From: Conchocele bisecta
Taxonomy: Eukaryota; Mollusca; Bivalvia; Lucinida; Thyasiridae
Length of the DNA: 64,000 nt
Assembly: GCA_029237695.1 (NCBI GenBank)
Contig: JAQRGA010000168.1
Span: 1-64,000, forward strand
Direction of reading: 5' to 3'
Position numbers and translations under genes: made by a program. This document shows positions 21,688-32,100 of this stretch, in pieces. Position 1 is the first letter of the stretch; each line of letters begins with the position of its first letter. The notes beneath the pieces were generated by a model that was given only the letters and a program-made list of their open reading frames with translations, did not search any database and was not told where the DNA came from.

Positions 21688-22066
21688 ATGGCGCCGAGCA
21701 ATATGATACTACGAGAGACGACGGTTGACGGTTACAATAATCATATCGTAATCGCCACCGCCGAATCCAATCAAAAAATCGGCCACAACGGTAACGTGAA
21801 CACGGATATCATCAAGCGCACCCCCCAACAGTGGAACCGATTTCATAAAACACAAATGGATACACCTCCCCCAATTCGTAAATCGAACCCAGTACCCCCA
21901 ATTCGTAAATTGGATGCACCATCGAGGTTCCATCAACAGACCAATCGCGATTGGAAAAACACCAATCATCAACAATGTTGAAATTGGAAGCACAACACAC
22001 GAGGAGGAGAAATTGGGTCTCGTCATCGCCCTCGTGGCGATCGGATTATTTACGCTTTGGTTGTAG
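21688..22066 (+). pseudogene. Small Polinton membrane protein with Pro-rich middle
   Basis: ATG at 21688 follows the previous stop by 8 bases. The middle has two PPIRK/VPPIRK repeats that coincide with inverted CCAAT...ATTGG sites. A frame change near 21970 leads to an acidic stretch and a C-terminal hydrophobic helix, LGLVIALVAIGLFTLWL, ending at TAG 22064-22066. It looks like a C-terminally anchored single-pass protein. It overlaps the end of the minus-strand gene at 22046 tail to tail. The function is unknown. Confidence 0.5.
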
Positions 22067-23361
22067 GAACTCTCTGACAGAGAATAATAGGAGACCGGCG
22101 ATTGCCACGATTAAAGCCCAGGTATTTTTTTGGCTAGCCATCCGGCCGTTTTTTGATAATATAGATAGCAAGTAAGAAACGATACTTCCGATCAGTCCAG
22201 GTAGTGCGGCAGCCGCCTTTCCAGCTAATTTAGCTAGAAGACTGGCGAGGGGCTTTTAGTTGTTTTTTTATCCACTCCTTGGCTCCACCGGATGGAGCGG
22301 GTGCTGGTGCTGGTGCTGGTGTTGGAGCGGTGTAGCGCCGCACCACCAGTGAAAGTTAGAACTATGGTCGATATAGTCATGCCGATAGCAACGAGGATGC
22401 TTGCTATCGTGACGCCCTGCTCTCTGAACAGAGTGCGAAGACGCTCACCGAGTGTCGTCTCCTCGTGCAGGACCCTCGAGATTGATTCGCGGATCCGACT
22501 TATTTGTGTGCGGAGAGCCTCACGTTAGCCGAGGCGGCCTCCAAGCGAGCTTCTCTTTCATCCCGCAAAGACCGCAGGGAGTTTGTTGATCCGCTCGTAG
22601 ATTCTCTATCGTCACCGGCTTCCTCCAGTTTTCTTTCTTCTAGCGCGATATGTTCATCCAGCGCCGTGAGTTTGGAGAGGTTAAGGACCAGTTCGCCCCG
22701 GACCGTTTGTAGAGCCTTATCGAGTCCACGGAGTTCTCGAAGAGGTAACGGTGGGTCATCGTTGAGTATTTTCCCCAATTGTGATTGGACGCTGAACGTG
22801 GTCTCCATAGTGTTAATAACGTCGGTGGCTATTTGAGGGACCTCGCTGAGCTCGACCGTTTCTATCGCGGTGACCGTCTTCGCTATAGTTTCGTCGGTAG
22901 ACTTTAGGGCCTCTACAGCGCGGGCCGGTATAAATTGTTTTACCCCCTCTTCCAATCCGTGAAGCCTAGTTCGTCCCTTATGAGTTGGCCACCGCCCCGG
23001 TTTCCTGCAAATGGTGTTTAGTGATAGTGGTTTTCCGGTCCTCCCGTTAACTAATTGGACAGTTAGTGCTGCTCTTAGTCGCAATTTACCGCTCATAAAT
23101 TTGAACTTGGAGTAGTCGCGACCGACAGAGGGGACCAGACCTTTTTCTGCTGCCAAATTGTTGTAGTAGTCGTTTACAGCTCCCTCAAGTAATTTTCCTG
23201 ACTTTGACTAGTGGTAGCGTCACCCAATTGTGATTGGATTGGAACTGGAGTTTCTATGGTGGGTGTCGTGAGGGAATCCTCGAAGTTATCATCATCACCA
23301 TCGAGGTAATCTTCTCGGTCGCCCAGCTAGTGCGATCGAATTCGTCCATGTAATCAGCCAT
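22046..23361 (-). pseudogene. Polinton coiled-coil/membrane protein
   Basis: Minus-strand reading starts at ATG 23361 (MADYMDEFDRTSW) and ends TAA 22046-22048, about 438 codons with frame breaks near 23300, 22500 and 22250. The longest intact part (23156-22500) has basic N-terminal sequence, then predicted helices and a charged coil (EHIALEERKLEEAGDD). The C-terminus has a hydrophobic, amphipathic stretch LAGKAAAALPGLIGSIVSYL followed by a membrane helix WALIVAIAGLLLF. Proteins with this ALPGxIGSIVS tail recur in Polintons, and a membrane-active role in entry or virion structure is a guess. The divergent major capsid gene starts 87 bp away. Confidence 0.55.
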
Positions 23362-23426
23362 ATTTTATAATTTTCTTAAAATTAATTATGTATTAAAGAC
23401 AAAACCATACGGTTTTAATAGTTTCA

Positions 23427-23444
23427 ATAATTTTGAAAAAATTA
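23427..23444 (+). promoter_or_regulatory. AT-rich motif ATAATTTTGAAAAAATTA, copy 2, upstream of MCP
   Basis: The motif ends 3 bases before the MCP ATG at 23448. A related inverted AT-rich word (ATAATTTTCTTAAAATTAAT at 23367) sits just upstream of the divergent minus-strand gene. This makes the 87-bp intergenic space a likely two-way promoter. Confidence 0.55.
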
Positions 23445-23447
23445 ATT

Positions 23448-24745
23448 ATGTCTTCGAGTCAATACGGTCGCAAACTCAATCCATACCGCAGACTGCGTGA
23501 GCCCTCGGGGCAAAAGGCGTGAGACAGAGTGTCGTTATTACGAACAACCCATCGACGATCGACCAGAACCAGCAGCTCTTAGTCCCGCTTCCCCAACCTC
23601 GGAGCTAACGACGTCATTGTTCCGGGTACTGTTCGCCTCGCTTTCACTATTTCGCTAACGTCGACGGACGCGGACCGAACCGTAGTTCAGAGCTTGGGTC
23701 GCGCCATAGTCAAGAAGACTATGATAAAGATTTCTGGTAATGAGGTGATGTCGATCGACGACAGCGACGTCTACCATTGCTATCAGGACCTGTGGAAGAC
23801 GTCACACGAGCTTGAAAACGCTGTCTATCAAGGTATTGACACCAGCAAAAATAAGAACGTAACCAAACTTAGAATCGGGGCTGCTAACAAGGCAGATAAC
23901 AACGCGAGTGACAACGCGGTCGCGGGTGCTTACGGCAACCGCTTCTACATTCCCGCTCGACTTTGAGTTGCTGGAGATCACATGCCCTACTATCAGAGCG
24001 CTTTGGCTGACCGCCTCGAATACGAACTAACGTTCAACGACTACGGCCGAGTTATCATAGCCACCGACCAGTTATCGACGTATACGATCGATAATGTTTC
24101 GCTGGAGTACGACATGGTCACGATGCCCGAACTAGCGCGATTGATCAGAACCCAGTACGCCGGGCGCGTTGCCATACTTTACGACCGAGTTCTTCGCCAT
24201 CGCAAGATGCCGAAAAACAAAAGCGACACATTGTGGAATATTAACGTCAACGTACCCGCCCCGCTCGATGAAAGGTATACTGATGTTGTTCGAGGATGCT
24301 CGGTTCGCGTTCGGTGCTAGAAAAACCGACAGATTCTATAACCCCAAAATCACGAAGGTAGAGGTGACGATCGAGGGAGTCCCCAATCAACTCTACAGCG
24401 CGGTCTTCGCGCGCACCAGCAGTGGGATGAAGTAAGAAAGCAGTTTGCTGCCGGATCTAAGCGCTCTCCGGAGGTTGCAGCAGTTGCTAAAGACCTGCAT
24501 CTCTCGGCCGTCTCCCTCGCGGAGTTCCTGAATACCAAATACGCGTTATGGCTAGACATGCGAGCCAGCGACGATGACCAAATACACGGTAGCGGACGCC
24601 AAGTTGAGAACGCTATGAGGGTGTGACGATCCCAGATAACCAAAGAGGCGGACGGAGCCGGGCCATTGAACGTGTACTTATATATAATTAAACAGACGCA
24701 CAACTCAACATCGAAGATGGTCGATACGTATCAGCGATCTACTGA
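23448..24745 (+). pseudogene. MCP: Polinton major capsid protein (hexon-type)
   Basis: ATG at 23448 (MSSSQYGRKLNPYRRLREP); stop TGA 24743-24745; about 432 codons. Conserved blocks read in order but in changing frames: IKISGNEVMSIDDSDVYHCY (23720s), YGNRFYIP (about 23930), MPYYQSALADRLEYELTFND (23982), NVSLEYDMVTMPELARLI (24090s), DRVLRHRKMP (24185) and VEVTIEGVPNQLYS (24360s). These are signature stretches of the double-jelly-roll capsid protein of Polintons and adintoviruses, which builds the icosahedral shell. Frame breaks fall near 23515, 23600, 23960, 24270 and 24420. The AT-rich motif lies directly upstream and the packaging ATPase directly downstream. Breaks are described only; the intact product was not reconstructed. 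Confidence 0.88.
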
Positions 24746-24780
24746 TTTAATAAAAAAATCATCTAACGATTTATTAATAC

Positions 24781-24798
24781 ATAATTTTGAAAAAATTA
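24781..24798 (+). promoter_or_regulatory. AT-rich motif ATAATTTTGAAAAAATTA, copy 3, upstream of ATPase
   Basis: Exact copy of the shared word. It lies between the MCP stop and the first conserved residues of the ATPase. Confidence 0.5.
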
Positions 24799-25423
24799 AG
24801 AAATCTAGCAATCAATACCAATTCACGATTGGAGATGCTCAACTCCGCCATAATATGTGGGCAGACAGGATGTGGAAAAAACGGTTTTCATCCTCAACTT
24901 ACTCGAGGGATCCTACCGCGATGCCTTTCGTCACATTGTGATCCTATGTCCCACTGTGCGGCACAACGATACTTATCAGCGGTGCCCGTGGATATGGACC
25001 GACCCTGAGGTATACGTTATTGACCCCGGTGATAGGCTTCACGATTGGTTGCGTGGTTTATACCAAATATTTCAGGGCGAGCCCACCCTATACGTGATTG
25101 ACGATTGCTCAGCCAAGGCGGCGATGACCAAAAAGAAGGACATGCTCTCCGAGCTCGCATTTTCTGGCCGCCATGCGAGGCAAAGCGTATGGATATCCAC
25201 TCAAAAATACAACGCCGTCCTCAAGGATCTGCGCGAGCAAACGAAATGGGTCGCCCTCTTTCACTGCAAGGACCGAGACTCATTCGATGACTGTCTTCGA
25301 GAGAATGACGTTATCCCAACGCGCGAGGAGCGCCTGGAGGTTCGACAGATGCTTTCCGAAACTAAGCACGCCAAGCTTCTGCTAAAGACTGATCAACCAA
25401 CTGCTTATAAAGTTATCAACTAA
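24799..25423 (+). pseudogene. ATP: FtsK/HerA-type DNA-packaging ATPase
   Basis: Walker A ICGQTGCGK spans about 24850-24876. Walker B LYVIDDCSA is near 25090-25115, followed by GRHARQSVWISTQKY, a sensor-type segment. The C-terminal part to TAA 25421-25423 is open without a break (188 residues). The short N-terminal part with FTIGDAQLRHN is in another frame, with the change inside the Walker A codons near 24855. This is the A32-like ATPase that loads the genome into the capsid in Polintons and related viruses. No clear ATG marks its start; an in-frame ATG at 24718 overlaps the end of MCP. Confidence 0.88.
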
Positions 25424-25447
25424 ATCTAACGATTTATTTAATAATTA

Positions 25448-25465
25448 ATAATTTTGAAAAAATTA
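25448..25465 (+). promoter_or_regulatory. AT-rich motif ATAATTTTGAAAAAATTA, copy 4
   Basis: Exact copy 25 bases after the ATPase stop, immediately before the iteron-like repeats. Confidence 0.45.
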
Positions 25466-25475
25466 GGAAAATTGC

Positions 25476-25760
25476 AAAGTAATAAGCTATTGCAATGCTT
25501 AGCAATTGCTGAACAATGCTTAGCAAATGCTGAACAAATACTGAACAATGCTTAGCAATTGCTGAACAATGCTGAACAATGCTGAACAAATACTGAACAA
25601 ATGCTGAACAATGCTTAGCAATTGCTGAACAAATGCTGAATAATGCTGAACAATGCTTAGCAATTGCTTAACAATGCTGAATAATGCTGAACAAATGCTG
25701 AATAATGCTGAATAATGCTGAACAAATGCTTAACAATGGTTAACAATGTTAACAATTTGG
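25476..25760. repeat. Iteron-like repeats (CTGAACAA / GCTTAGCAATTGCT)
   Basis: By eye there are twelve copies of CTGAACAA and four of GCTTAGCAATTGCT, whose core AGCAATTGCT is a perfect palindrome. They are packed in about 250 bases, with spacings of mostly 9-12 bases. The stretch holds no believable gene. It lies between two copies of the shared AT-rich motif (25448 and 25833). Confidence 0.8.
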
Positions 25761-25832
25761 TGCTCCGCTGCGAGCTTTGTTGCGAGCATAATGGTGATCA
25801 TAAGTATCGGGTGGTGCGCATTTATTATTTTA

Positions 25833-25850
25833 ATAATTTTGAAAAAATTA
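25833..25850 (+). promoter_or_regulatory. AT-rich motif ATAATTTTGAAAAAATTA, copy 5
   Basis: Exact copy 19 bases before an in-frame ATG at 25869 of the next gene. A related word (AATTAATTTTAAGAAAA) directly precedes its second ATG at 25908. Confidence 0.5.
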
Positions 25851-25868
25851 AATAAATATGTTAAAGTG

Positions 25869-26455
25869 ATGAGACTTGTTAGAATAGTTAAATTAATTTT
25901 AAGAAAAATGAACTGCGACGAACTTCTCGATCAGCTAATAGAAGAAACCTCAACTCCGACTGCCAACAATAATGATCCGACAGAGCAATCGGGATCTGGG
26001 TTGAGTGCAACGACTCCGAATGAAAATGAAAATGCGGCGCGACGAGAGCGGCTAGCTGCGCTGGTTGCTGGGGGACAATCGGAGCATTATCTCGGTAGGC
26101 GTCTCACAGTTTTTCAGGTGGATAAGATGTCAGATGCGGAGATTGATAAAATGTATGCGCGATACGAATCCAAATTGGGAGCAGAGATGACAAAAACTCT
26201 TGGATCGGCGGCTATTCATTTGTACGCTACCGCCGTTAGTAGACATTCTCCCTATACCAAACACCGAAGGGTTGATTCACGATCTAGAGACTGACCCTTT
26301 TATAGGACACACTTAGAACAACCTGCTGCTCAATTTATCACAAGTTTGGAATGTATTTAGCTCCGCTGACAACCGCGTTGACCACGGGTAAACACTGTCA
26401 ATTTGGACATATATGCCCACGAACTATAAGCTCTAATATTAATATTATAAATGAT
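25869..26455 (+). pseudogene. Conserved small Polinton protein with YLGRRLTV motif
   Basis: Two candidate ATGs, 25869 and 25908; the second gives MNCDELLDQLIEE. An acidic Thr/Asn-rich linker follows, then EHYLGRRLTVFQVDKMSDAE and MTKTLGSAAIHLYA. A frame change near 26280 leads to FGMYLAPLTTALTTGKHCQF, ending near the start of the next gene. This set of motifs is one I associate with hypothetical Polinton proteins that lie between the ATPase and integrase. The activity is unknown. Confidence 0.55.
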
Positions 26456-27005
26456 GACACAAGACACACCCACGAGAGTGACGGAGTTGAACCAGATTGC
26501 TCCAACACAATCGAACCAGAGTGTTACTCCGCCACTGGATGACATACCGCATATAAAAAATCCCAAAAGACAGGCAGCTGGGAGGGCGGCGGCTGCCACC
26601 CGAAAAGTTAAACAAGATAAAATACTCGCCGAGCTTCGAGAGGCTAAACTCCAATCGAGATTGGGGTTGCAATCGGGGACGGAGACAGCAAAACATCTGA
26701 ATACAGAGTTGAGTACAACAACACCCCCAATTCACGAATTGGAAGCACACTCAAATTCAAAGAATTTGTCACCCAATACCAACTACCGTTGGAGTTGGGC
26801 GAATCCGATTGAACCCAAATTCGTGAATTGGAGTTGGGTTGTTGGTGGTGGTCTGGCAGTTGTTGGTGCCCTGTGCGTGTGGAAATACCAGAAAAAACAA
26901 CCAGCCAGTGTTCAGAAGAAAGTTACTAAACACCAATCATCAACAATGTTGAATTTGGATGCGCCCCATTTAAACATTGATCGCGACCCATTTTATATGC
27001 AATAA
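26451..27005 (+). CDS. Conserved Polinton single-pass membrane protein
   Basis: This 184-residue frame is intact. The N-terminus is polar (TQDTPTRVTELNQIAPTQSN). Residues about 41-70 form a basic helix (RQAAGRAAAATRKVKQDKIL). A Pro/Ser/Asn-rich linker follows, containing two palindromic CCAAT...ATTGG sites. Then comes one membrane helix WVVGGGLAVVGALCVW (about residues 128-143) and a basic tail KYQKKQ. It overlaps the end of the preceding gene and sits in the plus-strand series leading to integrase. I associate the AGRAAAATRK segment with Polintons; the role is unknown. Confidence 0.65.
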   Translation: MMTQDTPTRVTELNQIAPTQSNQSVTPPLDDIPHIKNPKRQAAGRAAAATRKVKQDKILAELREAKLQSRLGLQSGTETAKHLNTELSTTTPPIHELEAHSNSKNLSPNTNYRWSWANPIEPKFVNWSWVVGGGLAVVGALCVWKYQKKQPASVQKKVTKHQSSTMLNLDAPHLNIDRDPFYMQ

Positions 27006-27013
27006 TTATAACA

Positions 27014-27251
27014 ATGGCTGAACAAGATGGTAAAATGTTAGTGAATGCGCTTTATCACGCCGTGGTGATATCGGGTTTCAGTATCGGGTATGGCGCGCGA
27101 ACTATCAAAGATGGCCCTAGGAGGAACCGCTCCCAAATTGGACTTTACTGTGAGAGACGTAGGGCTCGCGACCTTAGATGTAGCGGCCGCAGTTTGGACC
27201 CGAGATTATCTAGTTAAAGCTGGAATTCTACCAGTTAATATATGGAAATAA
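27014..27251 (+). pseudogene. Small conserved Polinton protein (MAEQDGK...)
   Basis: ATG at 27014 opens MAEQDGKMLVNALYHAVVIS with GFSIGYG. A frame change near 27095-27140 leads to a second half with VRDVGLATLDVAAAVW and DYLVKAGILP, ending at TAA 27249-27251. It is about 79 codons long. The next gene begins at once (TAA then ATG). Both halves look like short hydrophobic helices. Function is unknown. Confidence 0.55.
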
Positions 27252-27692
27252 ATGGCTTCAATCGCAGTAATAGTAGGTGGTGCGCTTGTAAACGCATTGG
27301 CGTTCAGCGGTAGCAACTTTATATTCTCTAAAATGAAAAGCTCGAACGTGGATGAGGAGCGTAAGCGTCATGATTTAGCTGTAGAACAACTCAATAGCGC
27401 AAAGGAAGCATGGTCGAAAAAACGAACCGCCCATCTGGACTGGGTCAATGAAGAGCTTCGCCGCGAAAATCACGCCGCGCAAACTTTTCAGAACGTTGAA
27501 GAAGCCAACCGCGAGTACGCGCTGGCATATCCGCACAAAAGTCTCGATCCAATGGATCCCGAGCCCCAACTTTCAGATTTCTATGTACCGTCAGAGCCCC
27601 AAAAGGACCGCGAGATCGCGTTCATCATCGTGGAATGGGTGTGGTGGGTCTCGCCGGCTATTATATTCAATCGAGATTTTAAAATTAATTAA
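27252..27692 (+). CDS. Conserved Polinton membrane-associated helical protein
   Basis: The frame starts at ATG 27252, directly after the previous stop. The N-terminus is hydrophobic (IAVIVGGALVNALAFSG), followed by a long charged helix (DEERKRHDLAVEQL, WVNEELRRENHAAQTF) and the motif PEPQLSDFYVPSE with QKDREIAFII. The last residues read as Trp-rich in this frame. A one-base change near 27630 would give a Gly-rich membrane helix ending at about 27668, which looks more natural. So the 3' end probably carries a frame break. Function is unknown. I associate the family with Polintons. Confidence 0.6.
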   Translation: MASIAVIVGGALVNALAFSGSNFIFSKMKSSNVDEERKRHDLAVEQLNSAKEAWSKKRTAHLDWVNEELRRENHAAQTFQNVEEANREYALAYPHKSLDPMDPEPQLSDFYVPSEPQKDREIAFIIVEWVWWVSPAIIFNRDFKIN

Positions 27693-28095
27693 TTAAAACA
27701 TTTTTTTTTTATAAATATATATATAGAACGATGTTAGTTTGACGAACTTTATAACGCTATGATTGATGTAGGCTACACTGCCCAAAAACATCGTTTACCT
27801 GGTGCAAAGAGTATGATTCGTCTGGCCCAGAGTTGTCTCCGAGGACGAAAAAGCGGCCACCCCTTTTCGCAAAGCGGATGTTAGATTCCTCCCAATCGAG
27901 ATTGGTATGAATTAGATTTCCCTCTCCTGTTCCAACCCAAACGTGATTGGGGCTGCAGCGAAACTTCCAACAAAGGTTTATTATTAACGACGCAGTTACC
28001 GGACGAACTGGCGAGGGCATGTTGGAGATTGTCCGATATATTAGAATACTTCGCATACGATGAACACGCGCAAACTTGATACCAAACTAAAATAA
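27693..28095 (+). other. Stretch before the integrase; possible broken N-terminal sequence
   Basis: AT-rich spacer to 27727, then a plus-strand open stretch (FDELYNAMIDVGYTA) interrupted near 27890. Two CCAAT...ATTGG sites lie at 27892 and 27937. It may belong to the integrase 5' region, but no motif is recognised. Confidence 0.35.
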
Positions 28096-29121
28096 CGCGC
28101 AAGCTGTCGAATACATACTATAGTCCACGCGGCTACTGGAAGGGACTCGCGGCCATCAAGAACTCGCGGCGGCGACCAAGGTTTCAGAAAACGCTGTCAA
28201 GGAATGGCTCAAGAAGCAGGCCATCTGGCAGATCTATTTACCCGCGCCTCACAATATTCCGCGCCCGAAATTCGACGTGCCGGTGCCAGAACCACCAAGT
28301 TCACCAAGCGGATATCCTGTTTCTCCCTCACGATCGCGTCGGTCGCAAAACGTACAAGTACGCACTGACAATCGTTGACGTAGCGAGTCGTTACAAGGGG
28401 GCTGAGCCGTTGGCCACTAAAGAGTCTAAGGAAGTGGCCGAGGCTCTTTCACCGAATATATAAGATGGAGTCCTCTCAAATGGCCGAATCTTCTCCAGGT
28501 CGATCCCGGCCGCGAGTTCATGGGCGCGGTCTCTCATCTATTGTCTAAGCATAAAGTTTCTATCAGACGCGGCCGCGTCAACATCCACCGGGACCAGGGG
28601 ATCGTGGAACGCTTCAATCGAACCCTGGCTGAGAGACTGTTCGGACACCAATACGCCAAAGAACTTGTAGCCCCCCACCCCATTCACGGTCGACCGAGTG
28701 GGTGGCCAGACTGCCCACCGTGGTCTCCGCACTGAACGGACAGAGGTGACCAGTTGATAGGTAAGAAGCCTGTAGATGCTATCAAGTTTAAAAGGGTGAC
28801 GAGCAAGCCCTCTGCCGTCTCGCGCGGGCGACGTTGGTTTAGAGGAGCAGCGGCTTCCATCAGATATTGACGTCCGGTACCTCTATCAACCGGGAGAGCT
28901 CGAAGGTGGCAGCCGTCCGCGCGACTGATCCAGTGTGGTCTCTCAATGTATATCATCTAGATCGATCTATTACCAAACCCGATGAGCCCGTGCTCTACTA
29001 TTTGGATGATGGGCCATCTCGAGGGTTTGTTCGCGAAGAACTTCTTATAGTGTCTTCTGACACCCAGCTACCCCGATTACTTAAATCAATAGAGGTTCTG
29101 TATGTATTCCGGTTCTGGTAA
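28096..29121 (+). pseudogene. INT: Polinton retrovirus-like integrase (DD-E)
   Basis: The N-terminal part has a YYSPRGYWKG block near 28110 and a helix-turn-helix-like stretch (VSENAVKEWLKKQAIW). The catalytic core follows in order: a QADILFLPHDR strand with the first Asp near 28295, DVASRYKGAEPLATKES, VDPGREFMGAVSHLL with the second Asp near 28502, and HRDQGIVERFNRTLAERLFG with the Glu near 28609. The C-terminal domain (28867-29121) has GREFxx-type chromatin/DNA-binding sequence ending before TAA 29119-29121. Frames change near 28150, 28280, 28455, 28700 and 28860. The enzyme inserts Polinton DNA and makes the 5-6-bp target duplication. It ends 8 bp from the end of the polymerase gene on the other strand. 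Confidence 0.88.
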
Positions 29122-29129
29122 CACGCGTC

Positions 29130-32100
29130 TTTTATCGTAGTATGCCGAGAGGTCCTAATTTTTGTTGACAGTACGTTTTCATAACGCCGTCTTTCATTTT
29201 AAATCCTCTATTGTGCTACATCTATAATGTGTTTTCCATCTTCTGTAGTTTCACTTAGTACTCGTTTATATCTATCCCAATTTAAATTGTTAGTTCTCTT
29301 GGACATTCCTTTCGCAGAGTTTTTATTAATTTTAATTTGTTCCAAATTATCTTTAGTGAAAAAATTAATTTTTTCTACAAAATAACACTTACTAGATAAC
29401 GCTATCGCCCTATCCCCGCTAAATTCCATTTTGAAAAGTCCGGGCTCTCTTTCGCTCCATTTATCCCAAGCCAACCATTTATTTTTTTCTTTTTCAAACT
29501 CGTCTAGTAAGTTAGGTCTAATCAATTCCTCTATCGTTTTTCCACTAACACCTATATACATACTATCTGTATCCATCTGTATTAATTCAAAGTCAAAGTC
29601 TTCTCTTTTTATGTGATTTATCTAGAAATTCGTAGTAAAATTCCAACATTCTCAATTTAGCTAGTTGATAAACCGCTATTCCACAATGGAATGGTCTCTT
29701 TAGCGCACACCTGGGTTTTCTTGAAGATATTTCGTACGCATATCCTATCTCTTCCAAATCATCAAAATACGCGGATCTTAATGCTTTGTCAACACAGGTT
29801 TCGTCTCGCGTATATGTCGTATTTAAATGTCTCTCCGTTGCCTCTATCATTTTTCCACAACACGAGTTTCCTAATAATTTCATTATGTCGGCTACTGGTT
29901 TCTTATTTTGGTTCTACATCGCCTGTTCGTCTTGCGGCTGTAACTTCTTTTGCGAACCATTCGAAGGGTTTACCACTAATATAATCTATAACACGATGAA
30001 CTCCCGTTATTTCTAGGCCGTGTTTTATACCATTTCAACAGTGGCGCGTACAGCAATACTTTAGTGGCGGTCATAGATCCCACCAATTTTCTTCCATTTC
30101 CTCTAGTTCTTCCAGTATCTTCCAAATATTTTCCAACATGTGTGTGGGAACTTCATCAACCTCTACTTCTCTGTTTTATAAATATTGGGGACATTTCAGA
30201 AAACTTATGTTTTAAGTTGTGTGGAACTTCTATATCCACCTCCGCAAACCCAAACCAGTCTCCAGATAAAACTCTTTTACAAAACTTTTTAATAAATTTA
30301 GGGTTATGTGGGGTATCTATATGGTGTATAGTTTCTCTCCCACACGGCATCTCTTTATTTAACGTAGATAAATATAACGCGTTTGCATCGTACCCCACAC
30401 GCCTTGCAAGGTTTGTTACTTTCATTTTGATCTAATATTGGAAACACCGGCTTCTGCATAGCGTGTAAATACTATTGATGGACCACCAACTAGAGCGTCC
30501 CTTCATCATTTCGTATGTTTCTTCTTTTGGTGCATATAGAGCATCCTCCGGTATAATCGTCTTTGAAGATTTTTGTTCTTTAATGGTTCCTCTCAATAAA
30601 TATTGTATAGCTACTCCAGGTAGTGTTACCGCATCTTTGAAAATATCCACACCTCTGTGTTTATAAAATTCACACATTTTTTCATTTTTTCCACCGCTTC
30701 TAGGAACGGTGCTACATCTAAATCGTTATAATATTTCAACCAATCTCTGAAAGTTTTCATATTATTTTCTTCGAAAATTCTACGACATTTACTTAATTCT
30801 GTTTCGTCTATTAACATTTTCCCAAGAGTTTGGAATACCAATTCTCTATATCCGGTAGTCCTGGGTAATCCAGTTTGTCTGGAGAATCGAACCACTCATA
30901 TGGAAAGAAAGATTTCTGTCCTTTGCAGTCGTAGGCTTTTTATCCAACTATCATAACTTACACCAGGTCCTAGATATAAAGTATTACATCAAGAAATCTA
31001 AATTCTGGAGTAAATAGAAAATATTGTTGCGTTTGCACGTTTTTCCGACCATTTACTTTCTTTGTTGTTGATGTCAGTTCGCCCTACTAGGTATTTCTTT
31101 ATTAAGTTTATATCGTACTTACTGCTGTTAAAACCTATAACCGGTACTTGCTCTATCCACTGTTCGATTTTGGCGATTTGGTTTTTACGTAGATGTTCTG
31201 TATTAAACCTATATCTTGACCACACTTCTTCTCTTATAGCTTTTCCCCCTGACTTTCAAATCTTCTACGAATTTTTCTATAAGTTTTGCGGGATCTTTAT
31301 CACAAATATGAGTTACTGTTCCTGAGAAATTATCTCCTATACTAACGCTTGCCGGAACGTGCTCAGCTTCGTACTCTAAACTATTACCGGTAGTTTCAAC
31401 TTCTGGCTGGAGATATGCCTCAAAATCGTATACTATCTGATATGGATAAAGAGTAGTGTCACAACCGATCTTTATATCTTTACCCGTTCTTTGGCAATTC
31501 GCATTCATAACTACTAGGTTGAATTCTTTGCTTTTTCTAATAACTTTATCTCTTCTCATAGTGGATGCGCGTTCTTCTTTTCTATGCTTTGCATGAATTC
31601 TCACACCCGTGCCAGTAACAGCCGTGATATTGATATACGGTATTGGTTTCTGGACAGTATCCATCTACCGGAGCTCCTAAAATCCATCTTTCACCTCCGT
31701 GTCCGCACTGTTCGTGGTGAATGTGAATTCCCTCCCGCTTTTCCACAGAATACATCCAATCGATCGACCCCATAACTGTTAGAACCTTTTGGGTAAAACG
31801 CTTTCTCGAACGCACGAACGCGCTCTAAATAATTACCATCACATACTATTTTTTGTCTCACCTTTCATACATTTTGGTCCGTGTCTCTTCATATTACTCG
31901 CTTTCGTGAATTTCTGTTTGCAATTATCGCAGGCGTAAATTTTAGATAGGTTTTTAAGGTTTTTTATCAGAAATGCGTGATTATTAAACAGTCCTATTGT
32001 CATTGGTTTATTACCTATTGCCTTATAGTGTGCTGGTACCTTTTTCAACCACCATACATTACATTCGGTGGGTTGATATACTTCTATACCGATTTTAAAA

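Noticed and set aside
22504..22836. Plus-strand Ser-rich frame
   Set aside because: It is the shadow of the minus-strand coiled-coil protein.
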